Below the pieces are notes generated by a model. It was not told the DNA's origin and searched no databases. It saw nothing but the letters and a program-made list of their open reading frames with translations. Of a stretch of 48,540 nucleotides of DNA, positions 36,514 to 44,532 are shown in pieces. A program made the translations under genes and the position numbers. Source of the stretch: Gammaproteobacteria bacterium (GTDB taxonomy: Bacteria; Pseudomonadota; Gammaproteobacteria; JAJDOJ01); contig JALSSO010000086.1 in assembly GCA_026984215.1 (NCBI GenBank), positions 1-48,540 of the forward strand. The letters run 5' to 3'. How positions within the stretch are numbered: position 1 is the first letter of the stretch; every line of letters begins with the position of its first letter.

Positions 36514-36918
36514 ATGGATCCATATCGCGGCGCTTCGGGGGGTGGCGATGGGGAAAGAATCATGCGGCTCAGCGAGCCCTTGTACCGGGCCAAGGGTTGG
36601 ATCAAGCTGTCGGCCGTGATGCTCATTCTGTACGGCGCGCTCACGGCGTTGAGCATCGTCGGGCTGCTCGTGGCCTGGCTTCCCATCTGGATGGGGGTGC
36701 TTCTGTGGCGGGCGGCCAAGGCCGCCGAGCAGGCGCACGATGCCAGCGACGAGGCGGCGCTGCTGGAGGTGCAGAACCGGCTGCGGACCTATTTCGTGGT
36801 CATGGGCGTGACGACCCTCATCGTGCTGGTGGTCACCGTGGCGCAGGTGTTGTTCATGGGGGGCATGATGTTCACGAACTGGGAGACGATGCAGGGCGCC
36901 ATGCAGCAGGCGCAATGA
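36514..36918 (+). CDS. Small membrane protein, DUF5362-like
   Basis: A 134-residue protein with two hydrophobic hairpins, about residues 32-66 (AVMLILYGALTALSIVGLLVAWLPIWMGVLLW) and 90-115 (TYFVVMGVTTLIVLVVTVAQVLFMGGMM), separated by an acidic helix. It resembles bacterial DUF5362-type proteins; the function is unknown. AGGGGG precedes the ATG. Its stop overlaps the next start (ATGA). Confidence 0.72.
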   Translation: MDPYRGASGGGDGERIMRLSEPLYRAKGWIKLSAVMLILYGALTALSIVGLLVAWLPIWMGVLLWRAAKAAEQAHDASDEAALLEVQNRLRTYFVVMGVTTLIVLVVTVAQVLFMGGMMFTNWETMQGAMQQAQ

Positions 36919-37577
36919 GCAACCGCAGCCTGGGCCTGTCCGAGGCGCTGCACGCCTACCTGCTGGAGACGGGGGTGCGCGAGCCGCCGCTGCTGCGCCG
37001 CCTGCGCGAGGAGACGGCGCGCGATCCCATGGCGCGGATGCAGATCGCCCCGGAGCAGGGGCGGTTTCTGGGTCTGCTGGTGAGCCTGGCTGGCGCGCGT
37101 CGGGCGCTGGAGATCGGCACCTTCACCGGCTACAGCGCCTTATGGATCGCTCGGGCGCTGCCGCCGGACGGGCTGCTGGTGTGCTGCGACATCAGCCGGG
37201 AGTGGACCCGGGTGGCGCGTCGCTATTGGGCCGAGGCCGGCCTGGACGACCGGATCCGGCTGCGGCTGGGGCCGGCGCTCGAGACCCTGGACGAGCTGCT
37301 CGCCGCGGGCGAGCGGGGCAGTTTCGACTTTGCCTTCATCGACGCCGACAAACCGGCCTACCCGGACTATTTCGAACGCTGTCTGGACCTGCTGCGACCC
37401 GGGGGGCTGGTGGCGGTGGACAATGTCTTCTGGGACGGCGCCGTGCTCGATGCCGAGGCCCGTGACGACGACACTCGGGCCATTCGCGCGTTCAACGCCC
37501 GCCTGGCCCGGGACGACCGCGTGGAACTGAGCGTGATTCCAGTGGGGGACGGACTGGCCCTGGCGCGCAAGCGCTGA
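36915..37577 (+). CDS. Class I SAM-dependent O-methyltransferase
   Basis: A 220-residue catechol O-methyltransferase-like enzyme: MQIAPEQGRFLGLL, the SAM site ALEIGTFTGYSALWIARAL, the metal-binding FAFIDADKPAYPDYFERCLDLL, LVAVDNVFWDGAV and RDDRVELSVIPVGDGLALARKR. The physiological substrate is unknown. Translationally coupled to the preceding small membrane protein. Confidence 0.92.
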   Translation: MSNRSLGLSEALHAYLLETGVREPPLLRRLREETARDPMARMQIAPEQGRFLGLLVSLAGARRALEIGTFTGYSALWIARALPPDGLLVCCDISREWTRVARRYWAEAGLDDRIRLRLGPALETLDELLAAGERGSFDFAFIDADKPAYPDYFERCLDLLRPGGLVAVDNVFWDGAVLDAEARDDDTRAIRAFNARLARDDRVELSVIPVGDGLALARKR

Positions 37578-37586
37578 CCACGGGCC

Positions 37587-38543
37587 TCAGCGCAGCCACC
37601 GGCCCAGCCGGCGCACGACGTGCACCCCGAGCGTCTCCATGCGGTGGGCCCGGAACCGGCGCATGGAAAAAGGCCGTCCGGCACGAGCCAACGTCTCGCG
37701 GTGCAGGCGCCAGAACGCCTCGCCGCGGGCCCGGTAGGGGCGCCTGGCCAGCAGGCGGTAGTACCGCTCGAGCAGGTTCTCCATCCGCGTTTGCAGCTCG
37801 TCCGGTTCCAGAAACTCGGGGCCGTAGCGGGCCAGCAGGTCGATCTGCTGGAGGGGCAGGCGGAGCAGGGGCTGCGCCACGGTGCTGGTGGCCGAGTCCT
37901 CGTGGCGGCGGACGAAGGTGAGCACCTGGTGCACGAAGCCGAAGTCCGTCTCGCGCAGGAGTTCGTAGAGCACCTGCACGTCGGCGTGCGGTTCGCGACC
38001 CGGGTAGAAGGGGTCCCGGGCCCGCACCAGGTCGGAGCGGATCAGCAGGCTGCTGGGCGAGAGGAAGGGATAGGCGGTTCCCAGCAGCACGAGCCTGGCC
38101 AGCGCCCTGCCGGAAAGCCGCGCGCTGGGATAGGGAAGCCCGTCGCAGGCCACTCGGTCCCCCCATTGACTGTAGGCGCCGACCAGCCCCACCCCGGGGT
38201 GTCGCTCGCCGATCTCGACCATGGCGCGCAGGCAGTCGGGGAACAACATGTCGTCCGCGTGCACCACCTTGCACCACACGCTGTCGGGGGCGAGCTGTCG
38301 CATGGACCGGTTGAGGTTGTCGATGAGCGGCAGCGTCTCGGGGTTGCGCAGGAGCCGGATGCGGGGGTCCCGTTCAGCGAATCCGGCGGCGATTTCGTGG
38401 GTGCGGTCGGTGCTCGCGTTGTCGAGGATCACGTACTCCCAGTTGGAGTACGTTTGCCGGAGCACGCTTTCGATGCACGCTTCGAGGTAGGCTTCCCCGT
38501 TGTAGACGGGAGTCACCACCGAAACCAAGGGTTGCGCGGACAT
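37587..38543 (-). CDS. Family 2 glycosyltransferase
   Basis: A 318-residue GT-A fold transferase with the nucleotide-sugar motif VSVVTPVYNGEAYLEACIESVLRQTYSNWEYVILDNASTD and a DXD-like KVVHADDMLFPDCL. The C-terminal part is helical and basic and may contact membrane. The acceptor is unknown; with the acyltransferase next to it, a surface polysaccharide is likely. The start at 38543 is where family similarity begins. Confidence 0.9.
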   Translation of the reverse strand: MSAQPLVSVVTPVYNGEAYLEACIESVLRQTYSNWEYVILDNASTDRTHEIAAGFAERDPRIRLLRNPETLPLIDNLNRSMRQLAPDSVWCKVVHADDMLFPDCLRAMVEIGERHPGVGLVGAYSQWGDRVACDGLPYPSARLSGRALARLVLLGTAYPFLSPSSLLIRSDLVRARDPFYPGREPHADVQVLYELLRETDFGFVHQVLTFVRRHEDSATSTVAQPLLRLPLQQIDLLARYGPEFLEPDELQTRMENLLERYYRLLARRPYRARGEAFWRLHRETLARAGRPFSMRRFRAHRMETLGVHVVRRLGRWLR

Positions 38544-38652
38544 GGGGCGAGACGAAGGTGGAGATGGGCCGGAGTCTAACAGCCCGCCGCGGGCCGTTGG
38601 ATGACCCGATTCACGCAACCAAGGCCGCGCCGGCGGTCGGGAGATCTGCGCC

Positions 38653-39321
38653 ATGAAACTAACGAGACCTCGCAGGCGCCTGCTGCGCTGGGTGCTGCAC
38701 CGCGCCGGTCGGGGGCTGCCCCGCAACGCCGCCCTGCGCTGGGCCGCCCGGCAGGTGCCCCCGCTCTACGGCGGCGTCCAGCTCAGCCGGCTCACGGAGC
38801 GAGGCTTCGTCTCGCCCGAGGCCGAGGTGTATCACCCCCTCCTGGAACTGGGGCGGCACTGCTTCCTCGCCGAAGGCGTGCTCGTCTATCAGGACCGGGA
38901 CGGCGGTGCGGTGCGCCTCGCAGACGCGGTGCACCTGCATCGGCACGTGACCATCCAGACGGGGCAGGGCGGGTCGGTTGCCATAGGCGAGGGAACGCAC
39001 GTCCAGCCGCGCTGCCAGTTTTCGGCCTATCTCGGCCCGATCCGTGTCGGGCGGCGGGTGGAGATCGCCCCGGCCTGCGCCTTCTACTCTTACAACCATC
39101 GCGTGGCGGCCGGCACGCCGGTACGCGAGCAGCCCCTCACCACCAAAGGGGGCATCACGGTGGGAGACGACGTCTGGATCGGCTATGGGGCGATCCTGCT
39201 GGACGGGGTCTCGGTGGGGGACGGCGCGGTCATCGGAGCCGGCTCGGTGGTCACCCGCAGCGTGGAGCCCGACGCCATCGTGGCCGGCAACCCCGCGCGG
39301 GTGATCGGCAGGCGATCCTGA
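38653..39321 (+). CDS. Left-handed beta-helix acyltransferase
   Basis: A 222-residue hexapeptide-repeat (LbH) transferase of the WbbJ/CysE-type: VRLADAVHLHRHVTIQTGQGGSVAIGEGTHVQPRC, the catalytic-type FYSYNHRV, and TTKGGITVGDDVWIGYGAILLDGVSVGDGAVIGAGSVVTRSV with PDAIVAGNPARVI at the end. It probably acetylates a sugar of a surface polysaccharide. It is divergent from the glycosyltransferase and ends five bases before the lipoprotein start. Confidence 0.9.
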   Translation: MKLTRPRRRLLRWVLHRAGRGLPRNAALRWAARQVPPLYGGVQLSRLTERGFVSPEAEVYHPLLELGRHCFLAEGVLVYQDRDGGAVRLADAVHLHRHVTIQTGQGGSVAIGEGTHVQPRCQFSAYLGPIRVGRRVEIAPACAFYSYNHRVAAGTPVREQPLTTKGGITVGDDVWIGYGAILLDGVSVGDGAVIGAGSVVTRSVEPDAIVAGNPARVIGRRS

Positions 39322-39326
39322 ACCCC

Positions 39327-40706
39327 ATGGCCCACGGCCTCATGTGGGGAGCGGCGCGACGGGTCTCCTTGCGGTGGGTGCGGCGGGCCCGCTGGGCGTG
39401 GCTGGCGGCGGCGGTCTTGGCAGGGTGTGGGGGAGACGGCGGGCCGCGCGCCCCATGGCCGCCGGCCGGCACGGTGCAAATCGAGGTGCTGGACGAGGCG
39501 GGGCTCCCGGCGGACGCGCACGGGGTGGCCCTTCGGGTCGCGGACGGGCCGTGGACCGTGTTGCGGTCCGTGGCCCCGGGGCGTTACGCGGCCGGGGTCC
39601 CCGACGGCGCGGGGGGCGTGGAGGTGGCGGTGCGCTGCGATGGTCGGGAGGCGGCCTCCCGTCTCATCGTCCATGCCTTCGCCCTGGACGAAGGCCGGCG
39701 CCTCGTTGTGAGCTACTGCCGCGCCGTGGCCCACGAGACCTGGAAGGTGAGGCTCCGCGCGCGGCTGCCGGCTGCCGCCGTGCGGCTGGCGGCGGCGGGC
39801 AGCGGGGCGCCCGCTGGGGTCTTCGGTGTCTTTCCTCCCGGCGGCCGGGCGGAACTGGAGTTGCCCACCACGGACCGTTCCGGAACGGTGCAAACGCTTG
39901 CCTTGCTGGCCTCGGATGCGCACGGCACCCCGCAGGCCCTGGCGGTCGAGCGCGCGGTGGACGTGCTCGACCGCGCCTCGGGTGTCGAGCTCGATCTCTC
40001 CGATCCGGGCCCAGGCCTGCGAGCCGGGGTGCCCTTGGACGTGTCGTGGTCGCCGGCCGGTTGGCGCGCGGCCTATCGCCTGCATTTGCTCACGGCGTCC
40101 GGAGCGAAGCTGGTGCTGCAGGAGGGGGTGGGCGCGCTGCACGCCTCCCTCGTGGTCCCGGTGCCGGCGGCGGGCGGGGCGGCCGATTCGGACTGGCTGG
40201 AACTCTATGTCGAAGCGGCCGCCGATGACGGACGCTCGGTGTACAGCCGGTTGCACAGGCGGGTGACCGCCCCTCCGGCGGGCTTTCACATGGATCTCCC
40301 CCTGCCGTTTTGGCCGTCGGGGTACCGGCCGGTGTTCTCCAGCGGTCTGGTGTTTCCGGGGCTCGTCGACAACGCCCCGGGTCATGCGGGTTACCGCTTT
40401 CGGGCGATGCGCGCCGGCGATGCGCGGGAATGGGAACTCGACGTCTCCGACGGCTACCTGTCCGCCGCCGGACGAACGGCCTATGGGCCGCCCGCGCTGG
40501 AGCATGTGCCGGGTTTTGGGGATTTCTGGTGGCCGGCGCCGGGGGAACGGGTGGTGTTCGATGTCTTCAGCGGCGGTTTCGAAGGCGTGGATTGGCAAGG
40601 CTACATCCTGGCGCCGCCACCCATCGGCAATTTCCGGCATCTGCCGCGCGAGGGACAGCGCGTGCGCGTGTCCCGCATCCGCGGCGCATTCGTGGCCGGC
40701 CGCTGA
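39327..40706 (+). CDS. Lipoprotein of unknown function
   Basis: A 459-residue protein with a lipobox (WLAAAVLAGCGG) after a basic start. The rest is all-beta, with several Ig-like-looking segments (VQIEVLDEAGLPADAHGVALRV, PGLRAGVPLDVSWSPAGWRAAYRLHLLT). I recognise no named family. An ATG at 39342 is an alternative start. It may form a unit with the acyltransferase. It could be a surface-exposed partner of the secreted paralogues downstream, but nothing proves it. Confidence 0.75.
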   Translation: MAHGLMWGAARRVSLRWVRRARWAWLAAAVLAGCGGDGGPRAPWPPAGTVQIEVLDEAGLPADAHGVALRVADGPWTVLRSVAPGRYAAGVPDGAGGVEVAVRCDGREAASRLIVHAFALDEGRRLVVSYCRAVAHETWKVRLRARLPAAAVRLAAAGSGAPAGVFGVFPPGGRAELELPTTDRSGTVQTLALLASDAHGTPQALAVERAVDVLDRASGVELDLSDPGPGLRAGVPLDVSWSPAGWRAAYRLHLLTASGAKLVLQEGVGALHASLVVPVPAAGGAADSDWLELYVEAAADDGRSVYSRLHRRVTAPPAGFHMDLPLPFWPSGYRPVFSSGLVFPGLVDNAPGHAGYRFRAMRAGDAREWELDVSDGYLSAAGRTAYGPPALEHVPGFGDFWWPAPGERVVFDVFSGGFEGVDWQGYILAPPPIGNFRHLPREGQRVRVSRIRGAFVAGR

Positions 40707-40796
40707 GGGCCGAGGTCGGATCTCGGGTATTCCACCGCCTTACACGGCATCCCGGCCGGACCTCTCGGCGCGGGAAAGACCATTCCCGCCGCTTGC

Positions 40797-40810
40797 TTGA
40801 CCGGCGTCAA
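40797..40810. promoter_or_regulatory. FNR/CRP-family-like palindrome, copy 1
   Basis: TTGAC-CGGC-GTCAA, a perfect 5+5 palindrome matching the TTGA-N6-TCAA pattern of FNR/Dnr-type regulators. It lies 137 bases before the start of the first paralogue. No matching -10 is obvious. Confidence 0.6.
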
Positions 40811-40947
40811 ATTTCCGCACTTGGTCTCAGGGTCCGCCATCCCCATTCCATCCATCGACGAGCGGTGTGGGTTTGCTCGCCCGGGCGTACCGGCGTCGCG
40901 GACCGCAGGGCTCGCGTTGGAAACCTGGAAGTTCGTGGAGGTGATCC

Positions 40948-41997
40948 GTGAAGCGATGTTGGGTAGCCCTGGCCTGCGGTGTGGGCATGTGGGCCACGGG
41001 GGTGCAGGCCTATACGATGGGTACGTACAGTGCGGGCGTGCTGGTGCCTTACGCGGTCCACGACGGACCGGGCGAGACCACTGCCGTGGGGCTGGTCACG
41101 GGCGATGTCTCGACCTGCCCCTTCTATTCCTATATCAGCCCCAGCCCCTTACCCTCACGGTCGGAGACGGCGAACATCGAATGGTTCTTCTTCGATGCCG
41201 ATTCCAACGTGCGGCAGCGGGGGCGGATCGAAGTGACGCACAACGATGTGTATCCGTTCGTTTGGGCGTTGCACAGCGATCCGGCGCTCCAGGGGGTGGA
41301 GGGCTATCTGCTGTTCATCCTCGACACCGACAACATCGGGCGCCTGGACCGGGACGAGGGGCGGGGCGCCTGTCTCACGGCGGAGGCCTTCTTCGCGGTC
41401 GTGGGGGAGGGCGATGCCGCCTACATCCCCACATGGCCCGTCGAGGCCTACGATTTCGCCGAGGTGCGGGAGACGGGACATCTGTACCTGCGCACCATGG
41501 GGCCCGATAGCCTGACGCGCCTCTCATCGGGGGCGCCGGACCTCTATCTGGGGAACTATACTGATGCGCACGGTGAGCCGGCGGTGTATACGCTGCGCTA
41601 TTCCATCGGCAACGGCGACAGCACCCGGATCATTTTGTGGTCGGCCGAGGATATCGGCGGCATCCACACCGTGGACATGTTCGACGACGAGCAGAACCGC
41701 AAGTCCGTGAACATGCCGCTTCCCCATGCGGAGCTGAACGTGGTGGATCCGGCCGGCTTCTTCGGCGTCCCCGCCGATTTCGTCAACGGTTTCATCCGGT
41801 GGGCGGCGCCGCACTCGGCGGGCAATCAGGTGCATGTCAGCGCCGACTGCGATCCGGCCCCGGGTCTGCCCAGCAGCGGCACTTACACCGATCACGGCTG
41901 TGATGGCAACGGCGTGGTGTCGTTCTCCATCATCCAGTCGCCGGTGCTGGGCGCGCGTCAGACGATCCTCAATGCCGGCCGCATGGTCTCCCCGTAG
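40948..41997 (+). CDS. Secreted paralogous protein 1, unknown family
   Basis: A 349-residue protein with a signal peptide (VALACGVGMWATGVQAYT). It shares with the next two genes the opening YSAGVLVPY, the core FFFDADSNVRQRGR, an EF-hand-like loop (ILDTDNIGRLDRDEG, here imperfect), CLTAEAFFAVVGEGDAAYIPTWPVEAYD, a VYTLRYSIGNGDSTRIILWSA segment and a C-terminal IIQSPVLGARQTIL. It is the most divergent of the three and has an extra disulfide-prone insert (ADCDPAPGLPSSGTYTDHGCD). GTG start with GGAGGTGATCC before it. No known function. Confidence 0.78.
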   Translation: MKRCWVALACGVGMWATGVQAYTMGTYSAGVLVPYAVHDGPGETTAVGLVTGDVSTCPFYSYISPSPLPSRSETANIEWFFFDADSNVRQRGRIEVTHNDVYPFVWALHSDPALQGVEGYLLFILDTDNIGRLDRDEGRGACLTAEAFFAVVGEGDAAYIPTWPVEAYDFAEVRETGHLYLRTMGPDSLTRLSSGAPDLYLGNYTDAHGEPAVYTLRYSIGNGDSTRIILWSAEDIGGIHTVDMFDDEQNRKSVNMPLPHAELNVVDPAGFFGVPADFVNGFIRWAAPHSAGNQVHVSADCDPAPGLPSSGTYTDHGCDGNGVVSFSIIQSPVLGARQTILNAGRMVSP

Positions 41998-42138
41998 CAG
42001 GTCGTGTGAAAAACTGTTGCGTGATTCGCCTGCCGCCTTGCGCGCTGTGCTCGCCTCCTCGCCTATCCACAGGATAGGTGTCGGTCGTTGGGCTGCGTAC
42101 GCTTGTATCCGAGCCCCTCGCGACGTTTTTCAACCGCC
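41998..42138. repeat. MITE-like repeat with imperfect terminal inverted repeats
   Basis: About 140 bases right after the paralogue 1 stop codon. The ends are imperfect inverted repeats: TGAAAAACTGTTGCGTG (42007-42023) against CTCGCGACGTTTTTCA (42117-42132). In the centre is a perfect hairpin, CCTATCC-ACA-GGATAGG (42062-42078). The left end CAGG...TGAAAAA resembles the end of the IS5-family element at 48071, so it may be an IS5-derived miniature element. Confidence 0.6.
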
Positions 42139-42187
42139 CGCCGGGGGATGTCCGTTTGGGGCGCCGGGCCCGCACCCGGCCGCGCCG

Positions 42188-42201
42188 TTGACATGGGTCA
42201 A
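42188..42201. promoter_or_regulatory. FNR/CRP-family-like palindrome, copy 2
   Basis: TTGAC-ATGG-GTCAA, with the same arms as the site at 40797 and 138 bases before the paralogue 2 start. The surrounding sequence is unlike that at copy 1, which argues that the site itself is conserved. No other gene lies in the gap 42139-42339. Confidence 0.62.
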
Positions 42202-42339
42202 GCAGCTCCATGCGCCGCCTTGCAAAACTCCATGGGTGGAGAGGGTTTCCACGGGCTCTTCGCCGTCCGTCCCGCCATCCCACCCAAGCCGGTGCGTCCG
42301 CTCCGAATCCTACCGATGCAATCAGACTGAGGTGTAGTC

Positions 42340-43275
42340 ATGAGTATCCGAGTCGCATCCACCGCTTTCGCAACCTTGGCCGTGGCCGCCGCGGCCTGGG
42401 CCAACGGCCCGACCGGCGCCGCCAAGTTCGGCGTCGTGTCCCAGGGCGTGCTCGTGCCTGGCGTCTTCTATTCCAGCGCCCAGGACACCAGTGCCGTCGG
42501 GGTGACGAGTCTGTGCCCCAGCGCGGAGGTGTATTGGGCGTTCGCCGACCAGAACGACCAGGTGCTCGACCGCGGCCGCTTCCATCTTCCGCAGGCGCAG
42601 ACGCGGGCCTTCGTGCTGGCCCAGGAGCTGGGGACCGAGGCGGCCGGCCGATTCGGCACGCTGGCTTTCGTGGCCGACGCCAACGGGGACGGCGAGCTGC
42701 GGACCGACGATGCGCCCTGCCTGGTCGCCGAGGCGTTCCACGCCAACCTCGCCAGCCAGGACGCCGTCTACATCCCCGTGTGGCCGTTCAACGCATCGGA
42801 CATCCGGGGATTGCCCATGCTCCCGCCGCCGCCGGATGGGATCGAGCATCTGTCCGCCCTGGACCCCAACATGCTCACCACCCTGCACAGCGGTATCGTG
42901 GACCCTCCCGGACCGGGCAGCAACCTGGTCATGGCGCGGTATTCCATCACGGGGGAGGACAGCACCCGGCTGGTGGTGTGGTCCGCGGACGACCTCTCGG
43001 GCAGCTACCAGGTGGACGTGAGCCATGCCAACGGGACCGTGGGCAGTGTCACTCTCCAGCTCACCCATCCCCACCTCAACGTGATCGATGTGGGTTCCAT
43101 CCCGGGTTTTCCGGCGAATTTTACCAACGGCTTGCTGGCCGCAGGCATCCCGGACGACGCCGATGGCGACTATGTCGACCTGCACTTCGACGGCACCGGC
43201 CTGGCGGTCTATACGGTGATTCACTCCCCGGCGCTGGGCGCTGCGCAGACCATCCTCGCCACTGCGGGGCAGTGA
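42340..43275 (+). CDS. Secreted paralogous protein 2, unknown family
   Basis: A 311-residue protein with a signal peptide ending near AAAWANG. Family features are GVVSQGVLVPGVFYSSAQDTSAVGVT, VYWAFADQNDQVLDRGRFHL, a canonical calcium-loop pattern (VADANGDGELRTDDA), CLVAEAFHANLASQDAVYIPVWPFNASDI, LTTLHSGIVD, RYSITGEDSTRLVVWSADDLSGSYQVDV and a C-terminal VIHSPALGAAQTIL. Two internal cysteines may pair. GAGGTG precedes the ATG. Paralogue 3 begins 38 bases after it, so they are probably one transcript. Confidence 0.8.
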   Translation: MSIRVASTAFATLAVAAAAWANGPTGAAKFGVVSQGVLVPGVFYSSAQDTSAVGVTSLCPSAEVYWAFADQNDQVLDRGRFHLPQAQTRAFVLAQELGTEAAGRFGTLAFVADANGDGELRTDDAPCLVAEAFHANLASQDAVYIPVWPFNASDIRGLPMLPPPPDGIEHLSALDPNMLTTLHSGIVDPPGPGSNLVMARYSITGEDSTRLVVWSADDLSGSYQVDVSHANGTVGSVTLQLTHPHLNVIDVGSIPGFPANFTNGLLAAGIPDDADGDYVDLHFDGTGLAVYTVIHSPALGAAQTILATAGQ

Positions 43276-43313
43276 GGCGTTCCGTGTCCCCCTTGTGAAG
43301 GAGGTAGCTCATA

Positions 43314-43967
43314 ATGCGGCGATGGTTTGGTGTCATTCTCGGGCTGGTCTCGCTCTTCGGCGCCGTTGCGAAACTTCGGGCCGATGCGCAGATGGTTGCC
43401 CAGGGCTACGTGGTACCGGGCGTCTATTACGCGGATCTGGGGAATACGAGCGCGGTCGGCTTGACCAACGTGTGCAGGTTCAATATCGCCGTGTACTGGG
43501 TACTCGCCGACGCGGACGACACGGTGCGGGCGCGGGGCGGCTTCGTCCTGGAAAAAGAGCATGTGGTTCCGTTCGTGCTGGCGGCACTCAGCAGGCAGGT
43601 TTCGGCGGACCCCGCCGCCCAGGCGGCCACCCTTCCGCCTTACGAGCGCGGCGTGCTGATTTTTGCCGCCGACACCGATGGAGACGGTGCGTTGCGCGCC
43701 TCCGATCGCGCTTGTCTCTTGGCCGAGGCCTTCCATGCGGACGTCGTCGCCGGAGACGCCGTCTACATTCCCGTGTGGCCGTTCAGCGCTGAAGACATCC
43801 AGCCCATTCCGCGGATCTCCCCGCCCTTTCCACCCGCGGGCATCGACGATCTTTCCAACATGGGGGCGGCACCGCTCACCACCCTGAGCAGCGGCATCGT
43901 CGATGAGGTGGGCCAGCCAGGGGCCGTCGGCTATGCCCGGTTTGCGCTCGGGGGCGAAGACCGCACG
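43314..43967 (+). pseudogene. Secreted paralogous protein 3, truncated by rearrangement
   Basis: About 218 codons match paralogue 2: VAQGYVVPGVYYADLGNTSAVGLT, VYWVLADADDTVRARGGFVL, AADTDGDGALRASDRACLLAEAFHADVVAGDAVYIPVWPF, LTTLSSGIVD and RFALGGEDRT. After that the similarity stops abruptly near 43965. The frame then runs to a stop at 44162 through the antisense of an ATPase gene fragment. A good AAGGAGGT site precedes the ATG. The product lacks the C-terminal third. Confidence 0.82.
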
Positions 43968-44116
43968 TCCGGGTACTCCAGGGAGAAATATGGCCTGTCG
44001 GGGAAGGTCGTCTGGACCAGAGTGGTCTTGCCCGACTGCCGGGGTCCCAGGATCGTGACCACGGGGTACTCCGCGGCGCATTCGACCAGTTCTTTCGTGA
44101 TATCGCGCTCGATCAT
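43963..44116 (-). pseudogene. 5' fragment of an AAA ATPase (DUF4143-type)
   Basis: About 51 codons from MIERDITKELVECAAEYPVV, with Walker A ILGPRQSGKTTLVQ, to FSLEYPDVR. This is the start of the widespread ATPase family with a C-terminal DUF4143 domain. It is fused in inverted orientation to the broken paralogue 3, and the frame soon stops. The AT-rich stretch 44117-44345, unlike the surrounding GC-rich DNA, is probably its old upstream region; I see no other gene there. Confidence 0.75.
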
Positions 44117-44407
44117 GCCCTTTACAGCCTGCTTCTGTGCAAATCGCAAGTGGAACTTTTGATTTACACAAATTTTATCTTTAATGTGTCGAGATTATTA
44201 GCACTTCCAAAGCAAAATCTCAAAGGGCATTCCAGTACCTCCTCACCATCCACCCGTCCCGACACCTTCGTCCGTGCGCCGGAAAGTATTGGCTGACACC
44301 GGTGATCCGGTTCCTGGCTCCTTGTGCGTGGTTGGCGGATTTGGGGTGCCCCTGGAATAGATTGGAGACACATTTGCTCGGACCGATGAGGCTGAGAGGA
44401 GGTGTCC

Positions 44408-44532
44408 ATGACGGAGGGAAGGCGCCCGAAGCGCTGGTCGGCGCTCTCATGAGGGACAAGGAGCTGCTGGAGATGCGGATCGCACGGTTCGAGGGTGAAC
44501 TCCCTTTCTTGATGCGGAGGTCGAATCCGTGA
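44408..44532 (+). pseudogene. orfA remnant of the IS3-type element
   Basis: An ATG after GAGGAGG opens MTEGRRPKRWSALS and hits a stop after 14 codons. In another frame the sequence ends LMRDKELLEMRIARFEGELPFLMRRSNP, like the coiled-coil C-terminus of IS3-family OrfA. An internal deletion removing the helix-turn-helix part would explain both. Its stop overlaps the orfB GTG (GTGA). Confidence 0.5.
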
